DNA of 64,000 bases from Streptomyces monashensis (GCF_001866665.1 NZ_MLYO01000015.1:1-64000), one strand, 5' to 3'; shown: positions 24,457 to 33,787, counted from the stretch's first letter. A program made the numbers and translations. The notes: generated by a model not told the origin, from the letters alone.

Positions 24457-25275
24457 ATGACCACCAGCCAGGCTGGCCGGGACCTCGACACGAGCAGGCC
24501 GCACTCGGCCCGGATGTACGACTACTACCTCGGCGGCAAGGACCACTTCGAAGTCGACGAGAAGGCGGCCTTGGCCGTCGCCGACGCCTACCCCGGCATC
24601 TTCGTGTGCGCCCGCGAGAACCGCGCGTTCATGCACCGCGCCACCCGTGTCCTGGCGCAGGAGTACGGCATCCGGCAGTGGCTCGACATCGGCACGGGCA
24701 TCCCGACCGAGCCCAACCTGCACCAGGTGGCGCAGTCCGTGGTGCCCGAGGCCAGGGTCGTGTACGCCGACAACGACCCGCTGGTGCTCAAGTACGCCGA
24801 GCGCCTCATGCGCAGCACGCCGCAGGGGCGCACGACATACATCGAGGCCGACGTCAACGATGCCGCGTCGCTCCTGACCGCCGTCGAGGCGTCGGAGGTC
24901 CTGGAATTCGACCGGCCGATCGCCCTGTCCCTGAACGCGCTGATGCACTTCGTCACCGACGCGCAGGACCCCTACGGCATCGTCGGCCGGCTCCTCGACG
25001 CCCTCCCGGCGGGCAGCGCCCTCGCCCTGAGCCACTGCACGCCCGACTTCGACCCGGCCACGTGGGACAAGGTCACCGCGATCTACACAAGCGCCGGGAC
25101 TCCGGTGCAGTTCCGCGCGCACGACGACGTCGCCCGCTTCTTCGACGGCCTCGACCTCGTCGAGCCGGGCGTCTGCGTCGGCCACCGCTGGCGGCCCGCC
25201 GCAACCGGCAGCGAAGGGGCGCAGCCCACGGATGCCCAGGTCAGCCTGTGGACGGGCGTGGGCATCAAACGCTAG
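24457..25275 (+). CDS. DUF574-type SAM-dependent methyltransferase
   Basis: This 272-residue protein is an actinobacterial DUF574 methyltransferase. It shows the N-terminal signature ARMYDYYLGGKDHFEVDE at residues 18-35, the SAM-binding motif WLDIGTGIPTEPNLHQVA, the acidic VVYADNDPLVL motif and a conserved ALMHFV element. Substrates of the family are unknown, but members are frequently encoded beside XRE/DUF397 modules and HATPases, as here. ATG 24457 follows an AAGGGGAGAG site. Confidence 0.9.
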   Translation: MTTSQAGRDLDTSRPHSARMYDYYLGGKDHFEVDEKAALAVADAYPGIFVCARENRAFMHRATRVLAQEYGIRQWLDIGTGIPTEPNLHQVAQSVVPEARVVYADNDPLVLKYAERLMRSTPQGRTTYIEADVNDAASLLTAVEASEVLEFDRPIALSLNALMHFVTDAQDPYGIVGRLLDALPAGSALALSHCTPDFDPATWDKVTAIYTSAGTPVQFRAHDDVARFFDGLDLVEPGVCVGHRWRPAATGSEGAQPTDAQVSLWTGVGIKR

Positions 25276-25723
25276 CCCGGCACGGAAACCGGCGTACGAC
25301 CGCCACAGGTGATCGCCGTCGATCTGTGGCGGGAGAGGGCGAGGGGGCGCGGTCATGAGCCGCCACGCCGACCGATCCCTCACCTCCCCGCCCAGCCCAT
25401 GCGGAGACCGAGGGCGAGGACGCTCCCCCCCCACGCCGTCCGCACAGAAGCCGGCGACACCGGTCTGCAAGCCTCGGCTCCGGTGCCGCCCAAGCTCACT
25501 GACGGGGCCCGGCTCGACGTGCTCGTCTCTCCGATGCGGACCGACGACCGTCTCGGGCGCAGCGCCCAGCACGACGGCGCCACCACCGGTTGGGCCGAGC
25601 ACGTGACCGCCGACGCCGAAGGAGCCCCCTGTGTCCTTCCCCGCGCATCGCACGCACCCGCGACCGGACTTCGCCGGCTGCATCGCACCGGATGATCACC
25701 CGGAAGGCTCTGGAGCTGACAGC
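25276..25723. other. Gene-free region within the signalling block
   Basis: About 450 bases between two co-directional genes have open frames of shadow type only. Nothing recognisable was found. Confidence 0.35.
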
Positions 25724-26572
25724 ATGACCCGCCCGAACCCCGTTGCCGGCCGCCCCCACACGCTCTGGGAGGCCACTCCGCCCCGTGGCGACGTCGTGCT
25801 CTACACGACGAGCCTCAGCTCCCGCGCTGCCGGCCAAACACTCGCGTCCCTGCGCGAGTTCGCCGCACAGCAGGGATGGGCCGTCGCCCACGAGGTGTAC
25901 GACCTGGCGCCCCTGCGTATCCCGGCGCGCCTGCGCACGGGTTGGTGCACCGCCATGCGGCTCCTCGCCATGGGCCAGGTCACGGGCCTGGTCGCGCCGG
26001 CCGAGCGCGAGGTGGCGGGCACCCATGCGGAGCAGACCGCGCTGCGCGAGTGGCTGCTGGGCCTCCCCGCGTTCGCCGCCTACCCCCACACCACCCGGCA
26101 CACGACACTTCCGACCTCGGACATGCCGGCGGGCGCTCCGGAGCCGGATCGCAGCGCGCCTGTCGACCGGGAATGGTCCCAGTCCTACGTCATGCACCCG
26201 GCGAGCCTGCGGAGGCTTCGATGCGAGGCCCGCACGCGCCTGACCTTGCTGAGATGGCCCGGCGACATCACCACGGCCATCGAGGTGCTGTCCCGGCTCC
26301 TGCACGACACCGTCACCCACGCTCAGCCCGCCGACGGGGCGCCGCGGCGAGTGACGCTGCGGCTGGCCGTGACCGAGGACGAGGAACTGGTGATCGACGT
26401 ACAAGACCCGCGCCCTGGCATCCCGGTCGGCAGCGCCGCGCCCGCCGGTGAGACATGGAGGGATCTGGTCCACGCACGCCTCTTGGGTGCGAAGGTGGAC
26501 CACTTCCTGTCCGAAGACGCCTGCTTCCGGACAGTTCGTGCCGTACTGCTGCCTGGCGAGGTGTCGTTGTGA
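25724..26572 (+). CDS. recombinase-like N-domain fused to a degenerate HATPase-like domain
   Basis: This 282-residue protein has two parts. Residues 20-135 resemble the fold of the small serine recombinase N-domain: DVVLYTTSLSSRAAGQTLAS, a helix REFAAQQGWAVAHEVYD, and AMRLLAMGQVTGLVAPAERE; the catalytic Ser-Arg pattern is not clearly conserved. Residues 160-282 look like a HATPase domain of the RsbW type, with an altered N-box (LSRLLHDTVTHAQ instead of ELVTNA), a LVIDVQDPRPG strand and no clear G2 box. It may be a sensor or inactive partner in the same block as the Scr1-type regulator. ATG 25724 has a GGAG site. Recognition of the N-domain is tentative. Confidence 0.6.
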   Translation: MTRPNPVAGRPHTLWEATPPRGDVVLYTTSLSSRAAGQTLASLREFAAQQGWAVAHEVYDLAPLRIPARLRTGWCTAMRLLAMGQVTGLVAPAEREVAGTHAEQTALREWLLGLPAFAAYPHTTRHTTLPTSDMPAGAPEPDRSAPVDREWSQSYVMHPASLRRLRCEARTRLTLLRWPGDITTAIEVLSRLLHDTVTHAQPADGAPRRVTLRLAVTEDEELVIDVQDPRPGIPVGSAAPAGETWRDLVHARLLGAKVDHFLSEDACFRTVRAVLLPGEVSL

Positions 26573-27004
26573 CCCGCTGACGGGGCCGGTCGACATTGGC
26601 GTCGACAATCATGCCCCGGCAGCAGACCTGTCACCTTCCCGGGTGGTCGGCCCGGCCGGGCCGACGTCGACGGTACGGCGGCACCTACCCGATAAGAGCC
26701 ATGGGGGGCGCGGCAGACGCTTGGTCCGCTCTGCCTATGTCACCGCCGACCACGACGACGACGTGGTCCTCGTCCTCCACGCCTCCGCCCGCCGGTTGAT
26801 GATCGCCTGTCGGGCGTCAGTTGTGTTCGGCGGTGTGTTTCGTTGATCGGTCCCCTGCCCTTCGCCACGCCGCTGTGGGCGTCGGGAGAGGTTTTGGCGA
26901 GCCGGGCATGGGGTTCGCGGCTGCTGCCAATGGCCGGGGGGTGGGTGCGCGGCGTCCAGTGGCCAGGAGTGGCCCCCAGTCGATCCCCCTCCAGCCAGCG
27001 TGTG
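26573..27004. other. Gene-free region before the SDR gene
   Basis: About 430 bases between tail-to-tail genes carry only shadow frames. No terminator hairpin stands out. Nothing recognised. Confidence 0.35.
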
Positions 27005-27886
27005 TCAGGGCTGAATGTTTTCCAGGTCCTTGAGGAGGCCGGAGCGCGAGGGCTGCCACCCGAGAGCGTCGCGGGTGTGGGCGCTGGACGCCGGCTGGTC
27101 CATGGCGAAGATCGGGCCGAACGGGCCGAAGTCTTCCTGCGGAATCTCCTTGACCGGCAGGTCCAGTCGCCGGCCGATGACTGTCGCGATGTCCCGCACC
27201 GCGTCGCCCTCGTCGGCGACGGCGTGCCACGACGTCCCGGCCGGTGCCGACTCAAGGACCAGTCGGAACAGGACCGCTGCGTCGAGCGCGTGCACAGCCG
27301 GCCAGCGCTGGGTGCCGTCGCCCGGGTAGCCGGCCACCCCGGTGCGGCGCGCCGCGTCGACCAGCAAGCCCGCGAATCCTCCCTGCCCCTCGTTGTGGAC
27401 CGTGCGCGGCATGCGGACAGCCGTGCTGCGCAGACCGTGCGAGGCGAGATCCAGCAGCGCTGTGACCGAACGGCCCCGGCCGCCCACCGGTCCGTCGGTC
27501 GGCAGCGGGTCGGTCTCGGTGGAGGCGCGCCCCGGCACCCAGGGTGTGCCGGAGACCGCGACGATCGGGCGGTCGCTTCCGATGAGTTCCTGCCCCAGCG
27601 CGGTGAGAGCGGCGCTCTCCTCGGCGATGGCCTGTGCGAGCGCATCCGGACTGGCGTAGTCGCGTCCGAACGCCAGACTGATCACGCCGTCGGACTGCGC
27701 GGCGCCGGACCGCAGGGCGTCGAGGTCCGCCAGATCTCCTCGCAGCACCTGGGCGCCGGCGCTCTCAAGAGCCTGCGCGGATCCGTCCGAGCGAGCCAGT
27801 GCGAGAACGGTGTGGCGGTGGCGGAGCAGTTCGGCGACGACGGCGGAGCCGATGGTGCCGGTACCGCCCGTGATGAAGACGTGCAT
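27005..27886 (-). CDS. NAD(P)-dependent SDR/epimerase-like oxidoreductase
   Basis: This 293-residue protein is an extended/atypical SDR. The nucleotide-binding motif is GGTGTIG at residues 7-13 in MHVFITGGTGTIGSAVVAEL, followed by LRGDLADLDAL. The active-site Tyr-Lys pair of classical SDRs is not evident, so it resembles NmrA/YwnB-type binders more than catalytic epimerases. The C-terminal half contains WPAVHALDAAVLFRLVLES, common in these proteins. It is divergent from a TetR gene and shares its operators, so it is very probably the regulated target. ATG 27886 lies 17 bases from the first operator. Confidence 0.85.
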   Translation of the reverse strand: MHVFITGGTGTIGSAVVAELLRHRHTVLALARSDGSAQALESAGAQVLRGDLADLDALRSGAAQSDGVISLAFGRDYASPDALAQAIAEESAALTALGQELIGSDRPIVAVSGTPWVPGRASTETDPLPTDGPVGGRGRSVTALLDLASHGLRSTAVRMPRTVHNEGQGGFAGLLVDAARRTGVAGYPGDGTQRWPAVHALDAAVLFRLVLESAPAGTSWHAVADEGDAVRDIATVIGRRLDLPVKEIPQEDFGPFGPIFAMDQPASSAHTRDALGWQPSRSGLLKDLENIQP

Positions 27887-27902
27887 GAGCCCTCCCCGAA
27901 GA

Positions 27903-27960
27903 TGATGGGACTGTTGTCCCATCACTGACCCTACACGGTGACGGGACAGGTGTCCCATCA
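27903..27960. promoter_or_regulatory. two 22-bp TetR operators between SDR and regulator
   Basis: Site 1 (27903-27924) consists of TGATGGGAC and GTCCCATCA separated by 4 bases. Site 2 (27939-27960) has TGACGGGAC and GTCCCATCA with the same spacing, 36 bases further on. Both fill the 89-base divergent gap, so a TetR dimer pair could control both directions. Confidence 0.8.
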
Positions 27961-27975
27961 CTTATGCTGGCTCTC

Positions 27976-28554
27976 ATGGCTAGATGGCAACCAGGAGCGC
28001 CCCAGCGACTCGTCGTCGCGGCCGTGGACCTGTTCACGGAGCAGGGGTACGACGCCACCACGGTGACGCAGATCGCCGAGCGCGCCGGCGTCACCAAGAG
28101 CACCTTCTTCCGGTACTTCTCCGACAAGCGCGAGCTACTGGTCGCCGGCCAGGAGACGCTCAGCAGGCTGCTCGCCGACGGCATCGCCGAGGCGCCTGCC
28201 GACGCCAGCCCGCTTCAGGCGGTGGCGGCAGGTCTCGAGCGCGCGTCGGGCGCCATGGGACCGGCGAACCGCGAACTCGGCCCCCGTATCAAGGCCGCCG
28301 TGGCAGCCAGCACCGAACTCCAGGAGCGCGACACCCTCAAGAGCGTCGGTCTCGCGGCCGCCATGACAGCCGCGCTCCTCGCCCGCGGTGTCCCCGACCC
28401 GACGGCGCATCTCGCGGGCGAGCTGGGGGTCCTCGCGTTCAAGCGGGGCTACGCCCAGTGGTCCGAAAGTGCTCGTGATGACGCGGAAGGTCTTGCGCCC
28501 TACGCATTGGCAGCTCTGGAGGACCTGCGCGCGGCAACTGCGTCTCTGGGCTGA
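27976..28554 (+). CDS. TetR-family regulator of the divergent SDR gene
   Basis: This 192-residue protein has a TetR N-terminus at residues 1-55: RLVVAAVDLFTEQGYDATTV, QIAERAGVTKSTFFRYF and SDKRELLVAG. The ligand-binding C-domain is helical and Ala-rich. ATG 27976 gives the usual MARW beginning and is preferred to ATG 27964. Two identical-type 22-bp operators lie directly upstream, so autoregulation and control of the SDR are likely. The inducer is unknown. Confidence 0.9.
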   Translation: MARWQPGAPQRLVVAAVDLFTEQGYDATTVTQIAERAGVTKSTFFRYFSDKRELLVAGQETLSRLLADGIAEAPADASPLQAVAAGLERASGAMGPANRELGPRIKAAVAASTELQERDTLKSVGLAAAMTAALLARGVPDPTAHLAGELGVLAFKRGYAQWSESARDDAEGLAPYALAALEDLRAATASLG

Positions 28555-28992
28555 TCGATGCCGCTCGGCTGTCACCGGCCGGGCCGTTTCGGCGCCATGG
28601 ACGGTGTGCCCGTAGCCCAACTGCCGACGCCGTGCCCGCATGGCTGTCGCGGGCGGCGATCGGGGTGGAGGGCGGTTTGTAGCCGCTCCGTCTGCCGGGT
28701 CGGGTCTCCGGGTTCTCCGAGGTGAACATACGGCGCTTCGGAGACAGGGCCGGTCGAGGCAGGTAGTTCGTGCGGAGGCCTGACCAGGCGAAGTGTTGCC
28801 ACATGGCGCGCGTCTCCGCAGCCGGGCCAGGGCGGCGGAAAACGCGATCGTCAACGGGGTTGCGTCGGCGAGATCGGCCGGCAGACGTGTTCAGGCGTGC
28901 CCGACCCCCCGTTCAGTCAGCGGAGACGTGATCGCGGACGCGAACGAATTCTCTTCACGTCGTTCGGCTCCGCCCCGACCGCGTCGGCGAGG
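28555..28992. other. Gene-free region between two TetR genes
   Basis: About 440 bases separate two genes that converge. Only shadow frames occur. Nothing recognised. Confidence 0.35.
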
Positions 28993-29607
28993 TCAGCGGA
29001 CGGCCGCCTTCAGGGCTGCCTCGATCGCGTTGGTCAGCGTTTCCAGGTACTCGTCGTCGCTACGGCCCTGTATGACCAGTACGCGGAATGCGAGCGGTGC
29101 GATCAGCAGGTCGATGCCGAGATCCAGATCCAGTTCCGGGGGCAGTTCGCCGCGGTCGATCGCGTCCTGCAGGATCGTGCGCGCCGCCTCCCGGCGTGGT
29201 GCGGTCACTCCGGTGTGGAGCCCTTCCGCCAGAGCGCCGTCGTGACTGGCCTCGGCGAACAGTGCGGCCGCGATCCGGGCGAGTAGCGGATGGGCCAGTT
29301 GGTCGCGGAATGTGGCGAGCAACTCGCGCAGGTCGGTGTGCAGTGCACCCGTGGCCGGCGTGGGCGGGAGCGCCTCGGAGACTCTGCTGCCGATCAGCTC
29401 GGTGACCATCGCCTGCTTCGAGGGCCAGCGACGGTAGAGCGCGGCCTTGCCCACGCCGGCGCGGCGGGCCACCGACTCCATCGACATCCGCGCGTACCCT
29501 GCCTCGGCGAGTTCGGCGAATGCCGCCTCGGTGATCGCCTCGGTCACCCGCTGCCGCAGGACCGCCCCGCCGGTCGCCGCCCGGCCCTTCTTCTGCTCCA
29601 CTGTCAT
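28993..29607 (-). CDS. TetR-family regulator of the divergent hydrolase
   Basis: This 204-residue protein has the TetR HTH at about residues 18-65 (ITEAAFAELAEAGYARMSME, SVARRAGVGKAALYRRW and SKQAMVTELI). The C-domain resembles AcrR-type TetR_C regions. ATG 29607 is the normal start; the longer frame reaches into the operator DNA. It is divergent from the alpha/beta hydrolase and faces two matching dyads in the 100-base gap. Confidence 0.9.
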   Translation of the reverse strand: MTVEQKKGRAATGGAVLRQRVTEAITEAAFAELAEAGYARMSMESVARRAGVGKAALYRRWPSKQAMVTELIGSRVSEALPPTPATGALHTDLRELLATFRDQLAHPLLARIAAALFAEASHDGALAEGLHTGVTAPRREAARTILQDAIDRGELPPELDLDLGIDLLIAPLAFRVLVIQGRSDDEYLETLTNAIEAALKAAVR

Positions 29608-29623
29608 GCCCCAAGCATAGCGA

Positions 29624-29683
29624 ACGGAACGGTGGCGTTCCATGTGTGCTAGCTTTGAGTGACACGGAACGCCCCCGTTCCGT
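29624..29683. promoter_or_regulatory. two TetR operators between regulator and hydrolase
   Basis: Site 1 (29624-29643) has GGAACG and CGTTCC around GTGG. Site 2 (29664-29683) has ACGGAACG and CGTTCCGT around CCCC. Starts are 40 bases apart. Site 1 lies just upstream of the regulator ATG and site 2 about 25 bases before the hydrolase ATG. Confidence 0.8.
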
Positions 29684-29707
29684 TCCAATCTTGAAAGGGG
29701 GCCGATC

Positions 29708-30877
29708 ATGAAGTTCCTCTACGACGACGAGTCCTTCTCCTTCGAAGCACTGCGCGCCGCGGGCTACGCCGCCTACGCCGGCGCCGACCTCGGCGAGGTC
29801 CTGGTCACCTGTCGGCAGATCCCGGAGGGGGACGAGGAGGCCTGGTCGGCCCAGTGGGCCGCCACGGCGGCGCGCATCGAGCGCATCGGCCGGGACGCAC
29901 TGGCCGCCGGCCACCGGGTCAGCGCCCGCGAGGCGCTGCTGCGCGCGTCCAACTACTACCGAACCGCCGACTTCTACCGCCGCGAGAACCCCGCCGCCGA
30001 CACCGAGTCGGCGCGGCTCGCCAAGGCCTCCCAGCAGACGTTCGCCGACGCGGCCGCCCTGCTCGACACCCCCGCCCGCGCCCTGCGCATCCCCTACGAG
30101 GACACCACCCTGCCCGCGTACCTGTTCCTCGTCGACGATTCGGGCACCCCGCGCCCGACCCTGCTCTACCACGGCGGATACGACTCCACGCTGGAGGAGA
30201 ACTACCTGGCCCTGGCCGCAGGTGCGCTGCGCCGCGGCTACAACGTCATCGCCTTCGACGGCCCCGGCCAGGGCAGCACCGTCCGCGAGCAGGGCCTGCA
30301 CTTCCGGCCGGACTGGGAGGCCGTGGTCACCCCCGTCGTCGACTTCGCGCTCACCGTGCCCGAGGCGGACGCCGAGCGACTCGTGCTGGTCGGTACGAGC
30401 CTCGGCGGATACCTCGCCGCGAGGGCCGCCGCCTTCGAGCACCGCCTCGCCGCGTGCGTGCTGCACGACGGCACCTGGGACTTCCACGAGGTCGTCGCCG
30501 CACTCGCCGACCGTGCCGCTTCGACGCCTGGCGGTATCGAGGCGTTGATGGCGCACAACACCCAGGTGCGGTGGATCGTGCGCAACGGCCGCTGGACCCT
30601 GGGCGTGTCCGGTCTCGACGAGATGGTCAAGGCGACCGAGGAGTACACCATGGCGGGCATCGCCGACGGCATCACCTGCCCGACCCTCGTGCTCGACGCC
30701 GAGAACGACCAGTTCTTCAAGGGTCAGCCGCAGCGGCTGCTCGAGGAGCTGACCTGCCAGAAGGAGCTGATCTCCTTCCGCGAGGACGAAGGCGCGGGCG
30801 AGCACTGCCACGAGGGCGCGATGTTCCTGTTCCACCAGCGCACCTTCGACTGGCTCGACACCCTGCTCGCCGGCTGA
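29708..30877 (+). CDS. alpha/beta hydrolase of the FrsA/DHPON-hydrolase-like group
   Basis: This 389-residue protein has a helical N-terminal cap (about 1-125) before the hydrolase core, the layout of FrsA and 2,6-dihydropseudooxynicotine hydrolase. The oxyanion region is LLYHGGYDSTLEE, the nucleophile elbow GTSLGG contains Ser231, the acid is in LVLDAENDQFF, and the histidine follows in GEHCHEGA. It probably cleaves C-C or ester bonds of a xenobiotic or metabolite sensed by the divergent TetR. ATG 29708 has an AAAGGGGG site. Confidence 0.85.
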   Translation: MKFLYDDESFSFEALRAAGYAAYAGADLGEVLVTCRQIPEGDEEAWSAQWAATAARIERIGRDALAAGHRVSAREALLRASNYYRTADFYRRENPAADTESARLAKASQQTFADAAALLDTPARALRIPYEDTTLPAYLFLVDDSGTPRPTLLYHGGYDSTLEENYLALAAGALRRGYNVIAFDGPGQGSTVREQGLHFRPDWEAVVTPVVDFALTVPEADAERLVLVGTSLGGYLAARAAAFEHRLAACVLHDGTWDFHEVVAALADRAASTPGGIEALMAHNTQVRWIVRNGRWTLGVSGLDEMVKATEEYTMAGIADGITCPTLVLDAENDQFFKGQPQRLLEELTCQKELISFREDEGAGEHCHEGAMFLFHQRTFDWLDTLLAG

Positions 30878-31078
30878 CGGCTTCGGGTGGCGACCGACGA
30901 GGATCCTGGAGTCGCCGCCGGGAACGTCGCCCAGGTCACGCCGCGCGTCTCGCCGAACCGTGTTGGTTGCGGTCGGTGTTTCGAGCGCTCGTCCGTCGGC
31001 GGCGCCGCCGGTGTTCTCTCGGACGCCGCTGCCGGGCCCTGGACGAGCTCCGCACACCGTCTCCGAAGGACGCCTTGG

Positions 31079-31765
31079 TCAGTCGTTGGAGCGGCGTCGG
31101 CGGTGCCACGCGGTGGCGAGCATTCCGAGAAGCATGATCAGGCCGCCTGCCGCGATCAGGATGTGTTGTGTGCTGAGCAGGCCGGAGCTCCAGCCTGCAG
31201 CCGTGCCGGCATGCCGTGCGGGGCTGTCCTTGCAGGGTCCGGTGGAGGGGCGGTCGCCGTGCGGGGGGTCACGGTCTTCGCCGTCGTCGCGGTTGTGGTC
31301 GTCGCAGTGGGCTTCGGGGAAGGGGAAGGCGCGTTTGTGGTTGTCGTAGGAATTCACGACGAAGAGCGGGTGGACTCGGAAGAATTCCTTGATGGTGAAT
31401 GCGTACTGGGCCGTGGTGGTGGCGGGGTAGTCCGCGTTCAGGTACTTCGCGACGGTGAACTTGTCCCAGGGTTGCTCGGGTGACCAGGTCGTGGATTTCG
31501 GGGTTCCCTTGAGTACGAGGGCTTCCGGTCCGCGTCGGCCGTTGGTCAGGAACGCTCTGAGGGTCGGGCTGATGAGGACGACTCGGCGGTGGCTGTGGCA
31601 GTCGCGCCAGGGGTTGCGGTGGTCGTCGTCGCGGTCTCCCTCACGCACCCGCAGGGAGACGGGCGTGTGCCGTACGGTCGCGTGCGCGGCGGCGCCGCCC
31701 GGTGGGGACGCGAGGATGATGGCCGCGCCCGCCAGTGGTGCCGTAACCCAGGGGCGATGTTTCAT
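31079..31765 (-). CDS. exported, membrane-anchored protein of unknown function
   Basis: This 228-residue protein has an N-terminal signal peptide (MKHRPWVTAPLAGAAIILAS, cleavage after about residue 26) and one C-terminal membrane helix (ILIAAGGLIMLLGMLATAW) followed by a short RRRRSND tail. That is type I membrane or sortase-like topology without an LPXTG motif. The middle is polar with many His, Asp and Arg residues, including a DDHNRDDGEDRD run that may bind metal. I recognise no domain. ATG 31765 is a firm start because the signal peptide begins there. Confidence 0.65.
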   Translation of the reverse strand: MKHRPWVTAPLAGAAIILASPPGGAAAHATVRHTPVSLRVREGDRDDDHRNPWRDCHSHRRVVLISPTLRAFLTNGRRGPEALVLKGTPKSTTWSPEQPWDKFTVAKYLNADYPATTTAQYAFTIKEFFRVHPLFVVNSYDNHKRAFPFPEAHCDDHNRDDGEDRDPPHGDRPSTGPCKDSPARHAGTAAGWSSGLLSTQHILIAAGGLIMLLGMLATAWHRRRRSND

Positions 31766-32267
31766 CCCGTGATCTCCATGAGTGGCGGACGCAGGCGGTC
31801 ACCCGCTGACCTCAATCGTCGAATCCGGGGCGAATGTATGAGAAACCGGATCGTCGTATCGTGAACGGCTTCCGGTGCCGTGCTACTTGCCACTCAAACG
31901 CAGCAGTCCCGGACGGAAGGACCAGGTTGTGGGCGGCTCGGTCCGGGTGGGAGTGGAGGGTGTGGACGGCGAAGGCCGCCCCCAGGGGCCGGGCCTTCCT
32001 CGCTGCTCTGTTGGTTCCCTTGCCGCGTCAGGACCTGTGCAGGCTGTGACTTCTGGCTCGGCCGGACACGGTGCCGTGTTGGCGCCGCGATCAGCCGCGA
32101 TCCGATGAAGGTGCGCCATGCCCGGCCGTGCCGCGGAGGCGGCCCCGGCGGCCGCCCACCGCCCGCTCCGCTCGCGTCCTGGTCCTGGCCTTGGTCCGGG
32201 AGAACCCCGCGTGGGCCACCCCCTGAGCCGATTTCGTGTGCTTCCAGGCGAACCCAGCGGGCCGGGT
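31766..32267. other. Gene-free region before the SpoIIE phosphatase
   Basis: About 500 bases hold no convincing frame on either strand. Composition is typical of this chromosome. Nothing recognised. Confidence 0.35.
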
Positions 32268-33377
32268 TCACAGGCCGACGATGACCAGGGCGGTGTCGTC
32301 TGTGGCGCCACCGGGTGGGAGCAGGTCGTCGAGTACGGCGTCGGCGAGGGCCTCGGGGTCGTCTGCCTTGTGGCGGGCCAGGGAGCCGGCGAGCCGGGCG
32401 AGGCCGGTGTCGATGTCCTCGCCGCGGCGTTCGATCAGGCCGTCGGTGTAGAGCACGAGAACGGCGCCCTCGCGGAAGGCCGCGACAGCCTGGATCCGGG
32501 GAGCGTGTTCAGGGCGGGCGGCCAGTGGCGGGTCGGTGGCCCGGTCCAGGAACTCGACGGTCCCGTCCCTCTGCAGGAGCCCAGGTGGGGGGTGCCCGGC
32601 GCTGCTGTAGGTGATGGTGCGGGTCTCCCAGTCGATGAATGCCGTGGCCACGGTGGTGTTCTCGGCGCCGTCGACGGTGCGGGCGTACAGCCCGAGGACC
32701 TCCAGAGCGCGGGCGGGGCCTTCGGCGGCGAGGGAGGCGGCGGTGAGTGCGCTGCGCAGTTGTCCCATGACGCCGGCGGCGGGCAGGCCGTGGCCGACGA
32801 CATCGCCGACGGCGACGGCGACGCGATCGCCGGGCAGGTCGACCAGGTCGTACCAGTCCCCGGCCACATTCAGCGCTTCGGCGGCGGGCCGGTAGCGTAC
32901 GGCCGACGGATGCCGGCCGACCGGGCGATGAGCGGGCAGCATGGCTTCCTGCAGGGTCAGCGCGACTTCACGGGCGCGGATGAGCTCGGTGACGTCCTCC
33001 ACCCGGTGCAGCAGCATCGTGACCCGCCCGTCAGGTCCGAATACGGGGATGTTGGTCATGTTGAAGTACCGCTCGTGCCACACTCCGGGCTGGTCGGGGT
33101 CCTGTGTGTCGTACTGCTGCAACGCCACGATGCTGCGCTCACCGGTGCCCGCCGCCTGGCGCAGTGATGCCAGTACTCTGAGCAGGAGCGGCTCGGCAGG
33201 GTCTTTTTCGGGGTGGTCGTCGGGCACGAAGCGACCGACCACTTGCTCGCGGGTGAGGCCTCGGAGGTGCAGGAACTCCGCGTTGGCGTCCGCGTAGACC
33301 AGCTCAGGGGTGACCAGCGCCGCCGCCCCGGGAAGGGCTTGGAACACCGCCGAGTAGTCGACCGCCGGTACCTTCAT
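32268..33377 (-). CDS. PAS-domain SpoIIE-type serine phosphatase
   Basis: This 369-residue protein starts with a PAS domain (about 1-130), with the LVYADANAEFLHLRGL beginning and a VTMLLHRVEDVTEL end. A short linker leads to a PP2C/SpoIIE catalytic domain (about 145-369). The metal-binding motifs are GDWYDLVDL, AVGDVVGHGLPAAGVMG and the final TDDTALVIV. Such RsbU/RsbP-like enzymes dephosphorylate anti-anti-sigma proteins after sensing a signal, here perhaps redox or a ligand in PAS. ATG 33377 is chosen. No anti-sigma gene is adjacent. Confidence 0.88.
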   Translation of the reverse strand: MKVPAVDYSAVFQALPGAAALVTPELVYADANAEFLHLRGLTREQVVGRFVPDDHPEKDPAEPLLLRVLASLRQAAGTGERSIVALQQYDTQDPDQPGVWHERYFNMTNIPVFGPDGRVTMLLHRVEDVTELIRAREVALTLQEAMLPAHRPVGRHPSAVRYRPAAEALNVAGDWYDLVDLPGDRVAVAVGDVVGHGLPAAGVMGQLRSALTAASLAAEGPARALEVLGLYARTVDGAENTTVATAFIDWETRTITYSSAGHPPPGLLQRDGTVEFLDRATDPPLAARPEHAPRIQAVAAFREGAVLVLYTDGLIERRGEDIDTGLARLAGSLARHKADDPEALADAVLDDLLPPGGATDDTALVIVGL

Positions 33378-33787
33378 GACTTCCCTGCCTCGCCCCGCAG
33401 CTCTGTCCCTCTTCACGATACGAGCGGGGAGTCACGGCTCGCCTCATGATGTTGCGTCCCAAGGGCGGCTACACACGGACGATGATCAATAGGTGTGTCC
33501 ACGTCGATCCTGGCCACGCGCGCCATCGTCACGCAGTGTGGTTGCTGCTGGTCGCCCCCGGACGGCGCGGATACACCCCGGCTCTGGCCGTCGAGCGGAC
33601 CACTCGTTGAGGGCGCGGATGATCAGTGCAGGTGCTCCCCTGGAACCGGCCACTTCGGCGGTGCTGCATGTGCGTGCCGAGCGCGGCGAGCGACGGTACC
33701 CGGGCCGGCTGCCCAGCGCGCGGAGGACGAAGGTCCTGCCTACGCCCGTCACCATGGCCTGACGATCACCGACGTGATGATCGATCG

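Noticed and set aside
30886..30919. Possible terminator after the FrsA-like hydrolase
   Set aside because: Arms of 9 bp include a wobble pair and the loop is 16 bases, too weak to call.
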